The translations under genes and the position numbers were made by a program. This document shows, piece after piece, positions 32,467 to 41,604 of a stretch of 46,116 nt of DNA. The notes beneath the pieces were generated by a model. It made no database searches and was not told where the DNA came from. It worked only from the letters and a program-made list of their open reading frames with translations. Positions within the stretch are counted from its first letter, which is position 1, and every line of letters begins with the position of its first letter. The stretch lies in NCBI GenBank assembly GCA_021740785.1, contig JAIOZI010000042.1, forward strand, positions 1-46,116. Direction: 5' to 3'. The stretch comes from Melioribacteraceae bacterium (GTDB lineage Bacteria; Bacteroidota; Ignavibacteria; Ignavibacteriales; Melioribacteraceae).

Positions 32467-32838
32467 TTACATATATTCAACAACCGCGGCAATTGAAGCG
32501 GCAATCTCTTCCATTTCCGAAGCGGTTAAGCATCCTACCTTATTTTTGAATCTCTGGATATCCACACCCCTTAATTGGAGAACATCAACTGTTGAAGTCT
32601 TTGTTAAACCGTTGGTTGAGGATGGCTCAAGTTTGATATTCCATATATCATTAGTGAACTCTTCTTTCCATCCTCTAATCGGAGCTATTAATTTTATCGG
32701 CAAAACCCCAACAGCATCTGAACTTACAATAACTGAACGGCGGGTCTTTTGCATTTCCGATCCCTTAGTAGGATCAAGTTCAACGACCCAAACTTCTCCA
32801 CGCTTAGGATTGGTTTTAGTACTCAATAATATCTCCAA
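32467..32838 (-). CDS. MazF/PemK-family toxin (endoribonuclease)
   Basis: A 123-aa protein with the MazF/PemK signature: PKRGEVWVVELDPTKGSEMQKTRRSVIVSSD and VLPIKLIAPI, then DVLQLRGVDIQRFKNKVGCLTASEM. MazF-type toxins are sequence-specific mRNA interferases. It overlaps the end of the upstream XRE-ImmA gene by 23 bp, so that gene, rather than a small MazE, is its likely partner. Two other starts near the overlap are possible; RGEVW is the fixed core. Confidence 0.85.
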   Translation of the reverse strand: MEILLSTKTNPKRGEVWVVELDPTKGSEMQKTRRSVIVSSDAVGVLPIKLIAPIRGWKEEFTNDIWNIKLEPSSTNGLTKTSTVDVLQLRGVDIQRFKNKVGCLTASEMEEIAASIAAVVEYM

Positions 32839-33991
32839 AAGTAAATTCTTTCCACTCAGCGTTCTCTTTATAAAAAGCAGCTTCTTTTTCTGCTTGTTTT
32901 TCTAAAATATCGTCTCTTTTTTTCTTATCTAATTTCAAGAATTCTTGTTTTTCCCTTAATGCAAGATTATTTTCTTTGAATTCATTTGCACCTAATAATC
33001 TATTTGCCTGCGAAGCGCTGATGATTTTTTCAGAAAATGCTCTCATTACAGAACTTCTGAATAGCAGCGGTTTTTCAGGTATTAAAGCAGCCGGTTCATT
33101 TTTTTTCCAGCCTTTTTGATTTATAATTTGAAATAGCCTGCTTGTATATGATTTAGAAATCACTTCAAGATCCTGCAATCTATAGATCAAAGCTTGAATG
33201 CTGATTCCATAATATTTTTTGTAGTGAACTAATTCAGCAAATTGTAAAGAAGATCTTTTACTGCCTATTAATTCATAAATAGACTCTCTAGGCGCAAGAA
33301 AAGCAGCTCCAAATCTAAAAGCAGCTTTCTCTTCGTCAACTTTTAAAGCGACTTTTAATACAATATGACCGAGTTCATGCGCTAAATTTAACCTCTGCCT
33401 ATCTCCAGGAACACCTTTTCTTGAAACTACTGCAGCGGCAATTAATTTATCATTATTATATTTGGTTAGGGCAGAGATTCCATCAAATTTTGTAGGAGTG
33501 TCCTTTAAAATTACATGAATTTTGTTCTGCTCAAGAAGCGCTGTAAGATTTGCGATCGGATTTAATCCTAAATTCCAGAATTTCCGCATACTCTTTGCCG
33601 CATCTTCCGAATCCGCTAAATTATTAACTTGATATGTTTTGATGGGAAGGTTTAACTCTTCTAAAATTCCAATTTTTTCTTGTAACTTTATTCTTTCTTC
33701 AAGTTCGGTTTTTACAAGATTTTCAATGATACCCTTTTTTTTCTTTCCTAAACCGGATCCTTTTCTATAAGCGATAAACTCAGTTGACAAATCCGGCGGA
33801 TTAGTTAATTGTAGTGCTTTTATATTAAACGCTTGGGCTAATTTTGTTAAAACACTAATGGAAGGCTGCATCAATCCTCTTTCATACTTTGAAAGAGCAT
33901 TTTTCGACACTATACCCCCAATTTCTGCAGATAACTCATCCAATGACCAGCCCTTGGATAGTCTAAATTGTTTTAATCTTTCACTTAACAT
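32816..33991 (-). CDS. XRE-type regulator with ImmA/IrrE metallopeptidase domain
   Basis: A 391-aa protein of COG2856 type. Residues 3-60 are a XRE helix-turn-helix (LKQFRLSKGWSLDELSAEIG, NALSKYERGLMQPSI). A middle helical region is followed by the ImmA/IrrE zinc-peptidase domain with HELGH at about 205-209. These proteins act as repressors or antitoxins that are cut or cut others under stress. Downstream and overlapping by 23 bp is a MazF toxin, so this is plausibly its large antitoxin/regulator. A palindromic operator candidate lies 19-57 bp upstream of its start. Confidence 0.85.
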   Translation of the reverse strand: MLSERLKQFRLSKGWSLDELSAEIGGIVSKNALSKYERGLMQPSISVLTKLAQAFNIKALQLTNPPDLSTEFIAYRKGSGLGKKKKGIIENLVKTELEERIKLQEKIGILEELNLPIKTYQVNNLADSEDAAKSMRKFWNLGLNPIANLTALLEQNKIHVILKDTPTKFDGISALTKYNNDKLIAAAVVSRKGVPGDRQRLNLAHELGHIVLKVALKVDEEKAAFRFGAAFLAPRESIYELIGSKRSSLQFAELVHYKKYYGISIQALIYRLQDLEVISKSYTSRLFQIINQKGWKKNEPAALIPEKPLLFRSSVMRAFSEKIISASQANRLLGANEFKENNLALREKQEFLKLDKKKRDDILEKQAEKEAAFYKENAEWKEFTFGDIIEY

Positions 33992-34009
33992 GATTTAACT
34001 CTATTGTGT

Positions 34010-34048
34010 GGTTTACAAAAATAAGATAATTGTGTGTTCTTGTAAACC
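34010..34048. promoter_or_regulatory. Palindromic operator candidate of the XRE-MazF operon
   Basis: GGTTTACAA (34010-34018) and TTGTAAACC (34040-34048) are perfect inverted 9-mers with a 21-bp spacer, immediately upstream of the XRE start at 33991. That matches two half-sites of a dimeric HTH repressor and suggests autoregulation. Confidence 0.6.
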
Positions 34049-34378
34049 ATAAAATTATCATAAATGTTCCGGGATGCCCAGTTGTACACTCTTTAGGAGG
34101 TGGAATAAAATAAGTCAACCGCTTATATTTCAAATCCCGCATACCCCTTCGGTTTATTTTTGTGCTTTGACCGTGTGTTATATTTTTACTGTTTGGAATA
34201 TTCACAACTTATTTTGTCATAAATATTATTTTAAGTTTGAGTTGTTAAGCAAAACCTTACAACTGAATTTTGGTCTAACTCCATTTTTAACAATATGTTG
34301 AAGAATTAGAGAACAATTATTTATTTGAGGTGTAAAAATAGCATTAAATTAAAACAACCGATATACACATTATTTTTC
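34049..34378. other. Noncoding stretch, no gene seen
   Basis: AT-rich DNA between the XRE operator and the RNA promoter. Short frames cross it but lack family likeness or a ribosome-binding site. GGAGGTGGAATAAAATAAG near 34098 is purine-rich and could be a chance RBS-like match. Confidence 0.4.
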
Positions 34379-34408
34379 TTGACTTTATTGTTAACAAAAT
34401 TCTATATT
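34379..34408 (+). promoter_or_regulatory. Promoter of the structured RNA
   Basis: TTGACT (34379-34384) and TATATT (34403-34408) with an 18-bp spacer form a good housekeeping-type -35/-10 pair on the plus strand. Transcription would start near 34415, about 17 bp before the first helix of the RNA. Confidence 0.6.
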
Positions 34409-34414
34409 ATAGAA

Positions 34415-34493
34415 CAAGTTTGAAAAAGGTTCCGCTCTGATAACAAGAACCCAGGGGGTTCTTCCGAAAGGATAGTCAGAGCGGTCGTATTTT
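34415..34493 (+). ncRNA. Compact structured RNA next to the DUF3800 gene
   Basis: Helix P1 pairs CCGCTCTGA (34432-34440) with TCAGAGCGG (34476-34484), 9 bp perfect. P2 is AAGAACCC (34445-34452) with GGGTTCTT (34456-34463), loop AGG. P3 is CC-GAAA-GG (34464-34471), a GNRA tetraloop. P2 and P3 abut, making a three-way junction with UAAC and AUAG joining strands. P1 is followed by TCGTATTTT, a plausible 3' end. It ends just before the convergent DUF3800 stop at 34498. Candidate RNA families named after DUF3800 have been reported beside such genes; whether this is one of them I cannot tell. Confidence 0.65.
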
Positions 34494-34497
34494 AAAG

Positions 34498-35160
34498 CTA
34501 ATAATATTTATTAACACCAGACCAAAAAACATCAAATTCGCTTGCGATTGCTTCTTTTATAAGATCATAGTTTTCCAATTTATTTCTTTCCCATTTGCGA
34601 AAAATTGACCAATTAAAATAATCAACAATTTGCAAATTGATATCTGATTTTGAAGAGTAATGAAAAATCTTGTATTCACGCACAGAATCTTTTATCCACC
34701 GACTTACATACGATTTAATTGCTTTTTCTACATCTTTCTTTTTTCTTTTAACAGGGATTTCATCAGTAATAATAAAAATTTTAGAAAATTTATTTTTGTA
34801 ACGGGTAAGAATGTAATTAAAGAGAATATCAAATATTTTTATGTAGAATTTTGCATGGTCCTGTAGAGAAGGGTGTGTTTTATTTTTCTCTACAATCACA
34901 CTATCAATTGTAAAATTGGTAATATTCTCTGATATCAAATTGAACACTTCATTTCGAGTTGTGTAAGTATCCTCAGTAGCATGAAAATATTCAAATTCAA
35001 TATCTTTTTCCCATAAGTCATATTTTAAATTTACAAGAGGTTCATAAATTACAAATGGTCTAACTTTCGATAGTGCTGTTAAAGTAAAAAATTTAGTCCC
35101 CTTGTTGGAAAAATCGAGATTTCCACCCTCATCAACAAATATGTAAAGAGTATCATTCAT
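34498..35160 (-). CDS. DUF3800 protein
   Basis: A 220-aa soluble protein of the DUF3800 family. YIFVDEGGNLDF (N-terminus, D10-E11) is the usual (V/I)DESG-like motif; FIITDEIPVKRKKKDVEKAI and INLQIVDYFNWSIFRKWE (the LQ-x-x-D-x-x-xW motif) follow. The fold is thought to be RNase H-like, with the acidic residues forming a metal site, but a biochemical role is not established. The gene stands alone and is convergent with the structured RNA (3' ends about 5 bp apart). This co-location with a compact RNA is the notable feature. Confidence 0.85.
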   Translation of the reverse strand: MNDTLYIFVDEGGNLDFSNKGTKFFTLTALSKVRPFVIYEPLVNLKYDLWEKDIEFEYFHATEDTYTTRNEVFNLISENITNFTIDSVIVEKNKTHPSLQDHAKFYIKIFDILFNYILTRYKNKFSKIFIITDEIPVKRKKKDVEKAIKSYVSRWIKDSVREYKIFHYSSKSDINLQIVDYFNWSIFRKWERNKLENYDLIKEAIASEFDVFWSGVNKYY

Positions 35161-35292
35161 TAACTATTTCTTTTTCCTTTAATGGCTCTTCTTTTCTTTA
35201 GCGAAGTGAATATCTCTTTCTTGTTCTTCTTATTGAGTTATTAAACATTCACACAATGTCCTCATTATGAAAAACTCGGGCAATAGAAATAG

Positions 35293-36558
35293 TTACCTTC
35301 GTTTCACAAGTCCCATTATCTTTTCGTTATTTGGTTTATCTGTCCGGTAAAGTATGTTCACATTGTTGTCTTCATATTCAATTTTGAGAACATCAGCCAA
35401 ATCATGAATTTTAGAAATTATTTTGGATTCCGAATTAGGAATTTGAATTTTATTCTCCACAAAATTCTCTTCATAAATTTGAATTAGTTTATCATTCAAT
35501 TTCCCGATGTTCATACCGCGCTCTGCCGAAATCGCCAAACTGTTGGGATATTTATTCAGTACGTATTCAATTTTTGAGCGGTCTTCGAGTGCATCAACTT
35601 TATTAAATATTTTTATTTGTGCTTTTTTATCGCTGTCAAGTTCTTTTAATGTCTCGTCTACTACATACATGTGATCTTCAAAAAACGGATGTGTTACATC
35701 AATAACATGCAGAACAACATCCGCATCGCGAACAACGTTAAGCGTACTTTTAAAGGAGGCGATTAAATTATGCGGCAGTTTTCGTATGAATCCAACCGTG
35801 TCACTTATAAGTATCTTTTTATTTTTATCCAGTTCAAACGAACGGGTGGTGGAATCAAGTGTAGCAAACAATTTGTTTTCAGTCAAAACGCCTGCATCAG
35901 TTAGCCGATTCAGCAATGTGGATTTACCCGCGTTTGTATATCCAACCAACGATGCCCGAATAAAATCTTTCCGTTTTATACTTTTTGTAATTTGCTGCGA
36001 TTCAATTTTGCGGAGCTTCTCTTTAAGCTTACTAATCCTTGTGCGGATTATTCGTCTATCCGTTTCAATTTGAGTTTCACCGGGTCCTTTCGTTCCGATA
36101 CCGCCGTACTGTTTCGAAAGGTGAGTCCACGCCCGCGTTAATCTAGGCAGCATATATTGAAGCTGTGCAAGTTCAACCTGTGTTTTCGCTTCGTTGGTAC
36201 GCGCGTGTGAAGCAAAAATATCAAGTATGAGTCCGCTCCGGTCTAAAATTTTTCTATCAATTAATTTCTCAAGGTTTCGTACTTGGGTTGGATTCAAATC
36301 TTCATCGAAGATTACAAGTTGAATATCATTCAGTTCAACAAGCTGAGCAATTTCCTCTGCTTTTCCTTTACCGATAAAAAATGCCGGATCAATTTTACTC
36401 CGGTCTTGAATAACTTTAAACAGAGTTTGCGCCCCCGCTGTATCTGCCAGCATTTCCAACTCGTCGAGATGTTCTTCAACTTTTGAAATCAGCTCCGTGC
36501 CGCGCTTTACAGTTACCAGCAGAGCCTTTTCAATACTATTTGATTGAATTTCCTCCAT
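35293..36558 (-). CDS. hflX: Ribosome-associated GTPase HflX
   Basis: A 421-aa GTPase that splits stalled ribosomes under stress. The HflX N-terminal domain (1-150) ends with GTKGPGETQIETDRR (155-169), the family's signature linker. The G domain has GYTNAGKS (206-213), DTVGFIRK (253-260) and NKVD. The length is typical. The gene is preceded closely (12 bp) by the BatA-like gene, and followed by 132 bp with no gene before DUF3800. Part of a short housekeeping operon with batA, the glycosyltransferase and SpoIID genes. Confidence 0.95.
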   Translation of the reverse strand: MEEIQSNSIEKALLVTVKRGTELISKVEEHLDELEMLADTAGAQTLFKVIQDRSKIDPAFFIGKGKAEEIAQLVELNDIQLVIFDEDLNPTQVRNLEKLIDRKILDRSGLILDIFASHARTNEAKTQVELAQLQYMLPRLTRAWTHLSKQYGGIGTKGPGETQIETDRRIIRTRISKLKEKLRKIESQQITKSIKRKDFIRASLVGYTNAGKSTLLNRLTDAGVLTENKLFATLDSTTRSFELDKNKKILISDTVGFIRKLPHNLIASFKSTLNVVRDADVVLHVIDVTHPFFEDHMYVVDETLKELDSDKKAQIKIFNKVDALEDRSKIEYVLNKYPNSLAISAERGMNIGKLNDKLIQIYEENFVENKIQIPNSESKIISKIHDLADVLKIEYEDNNVNILYRTDKPNNEKIMGLVKRR

Positions 36559-36570
36559 ATATCCTTTCTC

Positions 36571-38670
36571 TTATTTTACGATTTCCGCCAAATCCTTTTT
36601 CGCGCTTCTTGAAATAATCATTTCGATTAATGCCAGCAGCAGTGCTATAATCAACATTATTTTCCAAAGCTCGGATCCAAATCTCGCCTGCTTAATTTGT
36701 TCATTAAATTTTGATACCGGATCAAGTTCAAAATGAACTCCGTTAAAATTTATTTCAGTCAAATATTCTTCCATACTTTCTTCCGTTAAGTAACTCAGAA
36801 TAGATTCGTTATTATCAATATTTACCGCTCTAAAATCAATTAGGGTTTCGTCTGAATAGAATTTGTAAATACCGGAATTTACTGCATTCTTATAGTTAAA
36901 AAATGCCTGCCCGTTATTTTGCAAATCAATATATTCTTCTGTTGAATTCGGCATTACAATTTTCAATTTCGGCACAGACAAATTACTAATATTGATCGAA
37001 ATACTTTCACCTGCTTTAACATCATTATTTTGATTTGTATTGGATACGAGATAATAAACCAGCTTATTAATTAAAGGGGCAAAGATTCCCTTAATTGGAA
37101 AGGTACTCCACCTGAGGTCGGGCGCTGTATTGAATAAAATTACTTTCCCGTTTTCAATATTGTACTCGCCTAAAAAATCAAAATGATTTACAAGCTTAAT
37201 CACACCCTTTCCTTTACCGCCGGAGTTGATATTAAGTGAATAGTAAATTTCCGGTGAAGCAATTGAAGGTTCCTTTACACCTTCAAATAGATTTGTAAAC
37301 ACGGGATGTTCAAAATCAACCTCATCGAATGTTTGGAATGAATTACCCTGCAATTTATCGCCGGAAACGGAAACAACAGGCGGAAGCGATAACGAACTTA
37401 AAATCTCATTATAACTCTCCATTGTCGCCGCAGAACCCGGCATTAGTATCAACTTACCGCCGGCATTAATAAATGAATTCAACCGGGAATAATTCTCACT
37501 GCCGCTTCCGCAGATAATAACCAAATCATACTTCTGCAAATCAATTGATGATATTTGTCCTAGTTTAAACTTATTCAACTGTATTCTTTCCTTCTCGCCG
37601 TTTCCCAAAAGTGCCGTTTCCAAGAAGAGAATATCTTTAGGATCATTATAAAACAGTGCGGTTTGTATTTGTCCGGGAACTTCAAATGCGGCAAAATATT
37701 TATTATCATTTGCAATATCATCATCTTCAATTTCTGCGAACACTTCGATCAACCCGGCGTTGTTTAAAGTCGTTTCGAATGTGATGTTTTTTGTCTCGCC
37801 TGCATTTAGTTCAACACTTTGCTGGGCTCTTCTATTTCCGTTGATAAACAATGAGGCTACTGTAGATTGATTTACTTCGGAATAATTTCTTACAGCCGCA
37901 GTAAAACTGATGGGTTTATCAATTTCGAAAATCTGGTTGTTAATTTGCAGACCGGTTAAACCGAGATTTACAGCTTCCTTCTCCGAGAAATCAATTGTGT
38001 AAAGCTTTACATTTTCCTCGAATAAATTTTTGTTTTCCAACGATTCATCTTTATCGCCGGTCAGCGTACTTGTTTGAAAATCGGATAGAACAAATATCTC
38101 TTTGTTAAAATTATTAGACTGCTCCAGCAATCTGCCCGCTGCAAAAATAACTCCGCTTAAATTCCCTGCGGCATCAGCAGTTTCAATATTATTGACTGCA
38201 GTTTTTATTTCATCGATACTTTTTAAAAATTTTGCATCCGCATTATTTCCACCGGTAGTTATAACCGCTGCCTCATCGCCGGATTGGAATTCCTCCAACA
38301 GTAAAACGGCAGACTGCTTTGCCCGGTTGATATATGAACCATCATTAGTAATCAAATTCATACTGAAACTATTATCGATAACAAAAACCGAAGACGTTTT
38401 AGCCGATGACGAAACTCCGCCGATCGAAACACTTTCAAGAGTCGGACGCGCGAACGCAAAGACCAAAAATGTGATAATCAGAACCCGGATAAGAAGCAGC
38501 AGCCATTGCTTGAATTTCACCTTCCGGATTTTTGTTTTCTGCAGCTCCTTTAAAAATGCAAGCGTGCTGAATTCAATCCTTTTAAGCTTTCTTAAATTTA
38601 GAAAATGAATTAGTATCGGGATTGAAGTGGCGATTAAACCTAATAAAATTGCGGGATTAAGAAATACCAT
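36571..38670 (-). CDS. BatA-type membrane protein with VWA domain
   Basis: A 699-aa protein. MVFLNPAILLGLIATSIPILIHFLNLRKLKRIEFSTLAFL is the BatA N-terminal domain with one membrane helix, then a second helix at about 57-75 (LLLLIRVLIITFLVFAFARP). A von Willebrand A domain has the MIDAS motif DNSFS (99-103) and TGGNNAD region. The long periplasmic part has Ig-like domains, and a final helix (LWKIMLIIALLLALIEMIIS) returns to the membrane. Bat proteins are linked to oxidative-stress tolerance in Bacteroidota. The gene is 21 bp from the glycosyltransferase gene on one side and 12 bp from hflX on the other. Confidence 0.9.
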   Translation of the reverse strand: MVFLNPAILLGLIATSIPILIHFLNLRKLKRIEFSTLAFLKELQKTKIRKVKFKQWLLLLIRVLIITFLVFAFARPTLESVSIGGVSSSAKTSSVFVIDNSFSMNLITNDGSYINRAKQSAVLLLEEFQSGDEAAVITTGGNNADAKFLKSIDEIKTAVNNIETADAAGNLSGVIFAAGRLLEQSNNFNKEIFVLSDFQTSTLTGDKDESLENKNLFEENVKLYTIDFSEKEAVNLGLTGLQINNQIFEIDKPISFTAAVRNYSEVNQSTVASLFINGNRRAQQSVELNAGETKNITFETTLNNAGLIEVFAEIEDDDIANDNKYFAAFEVPGQIQTALFYNDPKDILFLETALLGNGEKERIQLNKFKLGQISSIDLQKYDLVIICGSGSENYSRLNSFINAGGKLILMPGSAATMESYNEILSSLSLPPVVSVSGDKLQGNSFQTFDEVDFEHPVFTNLFEGVKEPSIASPEIYYSLNINSGGKGKGVIKLVNHFDFLGEYNIENGKVILFNTAPDLRWSTFPIKGIFAPLINKLVYYLVSNTNQNNDVKAGESISINISNLSVPKLKIVMPNSTEEYIDLQNNGQAFFNYKNAVNSGIYKFYSDETLIDFRAVNIDNNESILSYLTEESMEEYLTEINFNGVHFELDPVSKFNEQIKQARFGSELWKIMLIIALLLALIEMIISRSAKKDLAEIVK

Positions 38671-38691
38671 ATATAATCAATTCTTCCTTAC

Positions 38692-39813
38692 TCAATTATT
38701 TTTTCTGTTAACTTCTTTATACAGTTCAATTACATTTGCCGTCAATACCTTTGAATCAAATAAATTTACCGCCCGGCTGCGAGCCGCTTTGCCGAATGAT
38801 TCTCTTTTATCAGCTGAAACTATTAATTGTTCCAGTTTCGCGGCTAAATCGCCAGCGTCTTGTTTCCGAAAAAGATATGAAGTTACACCGTCAACCGCAA
38901 TATCCAAAACGCCGTCTGAGTTTGAACAGACCGTTGGTAACCCGATAGACATTGCCTCAACTAATGCTATTCCAAAAGCTTCTGAATGCGACGGGAATGC
39001 AAATATATCCATCGATGAAAGAACATCCGGAGTATCGCTTCTGAATCCTGTAAAAATCACTTTGTCTCGAATACTTAAATCACCGGCAAGATTTTTAATT
39101 TTATCCGCATAATCTTCTTCGCCCCGGCTGGCTTCCCCGACAATCATAAATCTCAGCTTATCGAATTTCTCAACCAGTGTCGCCGCTGCGTGTAAAAATT
39201 CCTCATGACCTTTACCCCAACTGAATCTTGCAAGCATCCCGATCACTAATTCATCACCCGGTATTTCAAATTCCGACCGTACTTTTTTCCTTTGGGCTTT
39301 TTCGGGATCGAATATTTCGGTATCGACCCAATTATGCATCAGTTTTATTTTGTCATTTGTAAGCGGTGTAGTTTCAATCAAATTGCTTTCAATTATTTTG
39401 CTTATCGCAAGCGCGTATGTTACTCTTTTATACAGCCATTTATGAAGTAAATCTTTTTTAACAATAAATGATCCGACCTGTTTTGTAAGTATAAGCGGAA
39501 TCTCTTTTTTGATTAACTTCAAAGCGGGAACCAGCGTCCATAAATCTTTCGACGCCTGCGTATGTACAATATCAAAATTTTCTTTTCTTGTCAGATTTGC
39601 AATCTTTAATGAAATGAATGGATGAAAATAACCGCCCGCTTTAAAAGGATGAGTTACAATATTTTTCTTCTCCGCCTCAATATGAATTCTTGAATTCTCG
39701 AAACATATTAACTCTGACTCAATTTTATTTTCATGAAGTTTCAAAACGGCATTAACGGCAAACATTTCCATGCCGCCCCAGCTTTTAGACAAACATGAAT
39801 ATAAAATTTTCAT
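38692..39813 (-). CDS. GT4-family glycosyltransferase
   Basis: A 373-aa GT-B fold glycosyltransferase. The N-terminal half has LSKSWGGMEMFA (donor/acceptor Gly loop) and VHTQASKDLWTLVPALKL; the C-terminal half has VIGMLARFSWGKGHEEFLHAA and PSHSEAFGIALVEAMSIGLPTVCSNSDGVLDI with the EX7E motif (EAFGIALVE), which binds the nucleotide-sugar. It transfers a hexose to a lipid or glycan; the acceptor is not predictable. Its start overlaps the SpoIID-like gene stop by 4 bp (39810-39813), so they are co-expressed. Confidence 0.92.
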   Translation of the reverse strand: MKILYSCLSKSWGGMEMFAVNAVLKLHENKIESELICFENSRIHIEAEKKNIVTHPFKAGGYFHPFISLKIANLTRKENFDIVHTQASKDLWTLVPALKLIKKEIPLILTKQVGSFIVKKDLLHKWLYKRVTYALAISKIIESNLIETTPLTNDKIKLMHNWVDTEIFDPEKAQRKKVRSEFEIPGDELVIGMLARFSWGKGHEEFLHAAATLVEKFDKLRFMIVGEASRGEEDYADKIKNLAGDLSIRDKVIFTGFRSDTPDVLSSMDIFAFPSHSEAFGIALVEAMSIGLPTVCSNSDGVLDIAVDGVTSYLFRKQDAGDLAAKLEQLIVSADKRESFGKAARSRAVNLFDSKVLTANVIELYKEVNRKNN

Positions 39814-41153
39814 GAGTAGATTCTTTGTATTGTTGCACCTTTAAAGTAATGAAGGAGAATTTCATCGAACTGGTAACCCTGCTCACCCATAACTGCAGCG
39901 CCTATTTGACACATGCCCACGCCGTGTCCCCACCCGGCGCCGCTGATAACAAACTTACGGGGAACATTATCTCTATAATCATATTTATCAACGACAAAAG
40001 CTGAGGAATACAAATGCGACTTTGAAAGCACACGCCTTATTTCCAATTCCTTGCCGATAATCATTTCACGGATTGACCCGGTAATTTTTAATCTTATTAT
40101 TCTTCCGGAAAATCCCCTTTCGAGAGGAACTAAATCAATTATATCACCGAAATCAATTTTTGTTTTTTCACAAATTATTGATTTTAATTCATCCTGTGTG
40201 TACTCTACTTTCCACCGGTAAAAATCCGGTGTCTTCAGATCGAAATCGACCAATACCTGCGAAAGTATTTGGTTATCCGTTGTATTGCAAAATGCCTGGG
40301 GTCTTTTTTGTATCCACCGGGAAGCATCTTTATCGTTATCCAGTTGTCTCTCAAATTCATCGGGTTCGTACCTGTAATCAACAATACTTTGGAGATAGTC
40401 GTGTTTAACCGGTTCCCAAACATTTTCGAATGATTCTGTTATTCCGCCGCAGCATTTTGAATAACGCGTATCACAGATTCTATCATTTTGCTTCAGTACC
40501 AACCCGCGGGTTTGATCAATTGTTTCAAGCACTTTGTCCGTAAACGCTTTTTGTAATCCTTGGTATCTTTGACAGTGATCATCGGCGCAGACATCAAACA
40601 ATTTATGATCTTCCCTGTCATACCATTTTACAATTTCATTTTCATCTTCAATGAACATGTGTGCTGTCGATTCCTGCTTTTCCTGGTATCTCTTCCTTTC
40701 AATTTGGGATAACAGCCAGCTTCTAGCTACAACTGCCTGACTTTTTAACAACGCCATCGAACTCGTTCCACTCATCTCCGAAGAGATGACAGACATTAAG
40801 TAATCTTCAATCGATATAACATTGATTGCATTAATTTTCCCGTTGTCGATTATCAACTTAAGCGAACCGAAAAACCTGAGATCACGTTTTTGTTCCCAGT
40901 GGAAATCTATCCCGATTTTAACTCCCTTCAACAAGAAAATGTTGCTGTCATATTCCGTTGGCGTGAGATATACGATCTTCTGAGGCGGGTAATCATTTAC
41001 ACCGTCATTCATCACAATCTTATCGCTAACGATCCGAGCAGTAAATTTACCGGTCAGTTTTTCATTAATTATCCTGCAAATATAATCGCCGGTTAATTCA
41101 AGCTGAATTTCGTCATTTGTTAAAATCGATACGTGTATATCAGGTTCTGTCAT
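39810..41153 (-). CDS. SpoIID/LytB-domain protein (glycan-processing)
   Basis: A 447-aa protein of SpoIID/LytB type. In the middle is SSEMSGTSSMALLKSQAVVARSW, matching the SEMPx...EALKAQAVAARTY signature with its Glu. The C-terminus has GAGWGHGVGMCQIGAAVMGEQGYQFDEILLHYFKGATI, the typical ending. In sporulators SpoIID is a lytic transglycosylase that strips peptidoglycan. Relatives without sporulation occur across bacteria, with likely wall-remodelling roles. No signal peptide is apparent at this start (MTEPDIHVSILTNDE), so secretion is unclear. It overlaps the glycosyltransferase gene by 4 bp. Confidence 0.9.
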   Translation of the reverse strand: MTEPDIHVSILTNDEIQLELTGDYICRIINEKLTGKFTARIVSDKIVMNDGVNDYPPQKIVYLTPTEYDSNIFLLKGVKIGIDFHWEQKRDLRFFGSLKLIIDNGKINAINVISIEDYLMSVISSEMSGTSSMALLKSQAVVARSWLLSQIERKRYQEKQESTAHMFIEDENEIVKWYDREDHKLFDVCADDHCQRYQGLQKAFTDKVLETIDQTRGLVLKQNDRICDTRYSKCCGGITESFENVWEPVKHDYLQSIVDYRYEPDEFERQLDNDKDASRWIQKRPQAFCNTTDNQILSQVLVDFDLKTPDFYRWKVEYTQDELKSIICEKTKIDFGDIIDLVPLERGFSGRIIRLKITGSIREMIIGKELEIRRVLSKSHLYSSAFVVDKYDYRDNVPRKFVISGAGWGHGVGMCQIGAAVMGEQGYQFDEILLHYFKGATIQRIYS

Positions 41154-41154
41154 A

Positions 41155-41380
41155 TTAATCCCAAAAAATTCATCGGGAATGAATTTTTTACCGTTGACCG
41201 CTCATAAAATGTTTTAATAAAACATTTTATGTAGCGGGATTAACCCCGACAATTTGTAAGAAAAATATTTTACTTAAACTACGAACACCAAAATTTCTAT
41301 GTGACTAAGTATCTGATATTTCACAACTTACAAATTGTCGGCCCGAAGGGCAGATTTTCCAATGGAAAATCTGGGTTTAT
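41155..41380. repeat. 224-bp dispersed structured repeat, copy 2
   Basis: Matches 1641-1864 in orientation and almost the whole length. The CCGACAATTTGTAA...TTACAAATTGTCGG pair, the ATAAAATGTTTTA...TAAAACATTTTAT palindrome and CAGATTTTCCAATGGAAAATCTG are all kept, although loop bases differ. It begins just before the SpoIID start codon and probably includes that gene's upstream region. Confidence 0.8.
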
Positions 41381-41604
41381 AATTTTATTTTAGACCTCTA
41401 ATATAATTATTGCGGATTCAAGATTCGGTAAAATTTTGGTGAGTTGATTTGGAATATAAAACTAATCATACTTACCCGGAATAAACATACGGTAGGGACA
41501 CCACGGCAGGTAAACCTACCACGGTAGGTAAACGCGAGCAAACCCTACAACCAATCATGTTAACTGAATTATTATTATTATTACCAAAAAAAATGATCAA
41601 CAAT
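41381..41604. other. Noncoding with short repeats
   Basis: AT-rich spacer holding GGTAGGGACACC...GGTAGG-type repeats (41493-41530) and a GTTTGCTC...ACCCTAC stretch, plus TTATTATTATTATTACC that resembles the part of the transposase gene just before its palindrome. No gene. Confidence 0.5.

Noticed and set aside
33981-34205. 74-aa minus-strand frame ahead of the XRE gene
   Set aside because: It overlaps the palindromic operator and the XRE start and lacks a signal, an RBS or any family resemblance.
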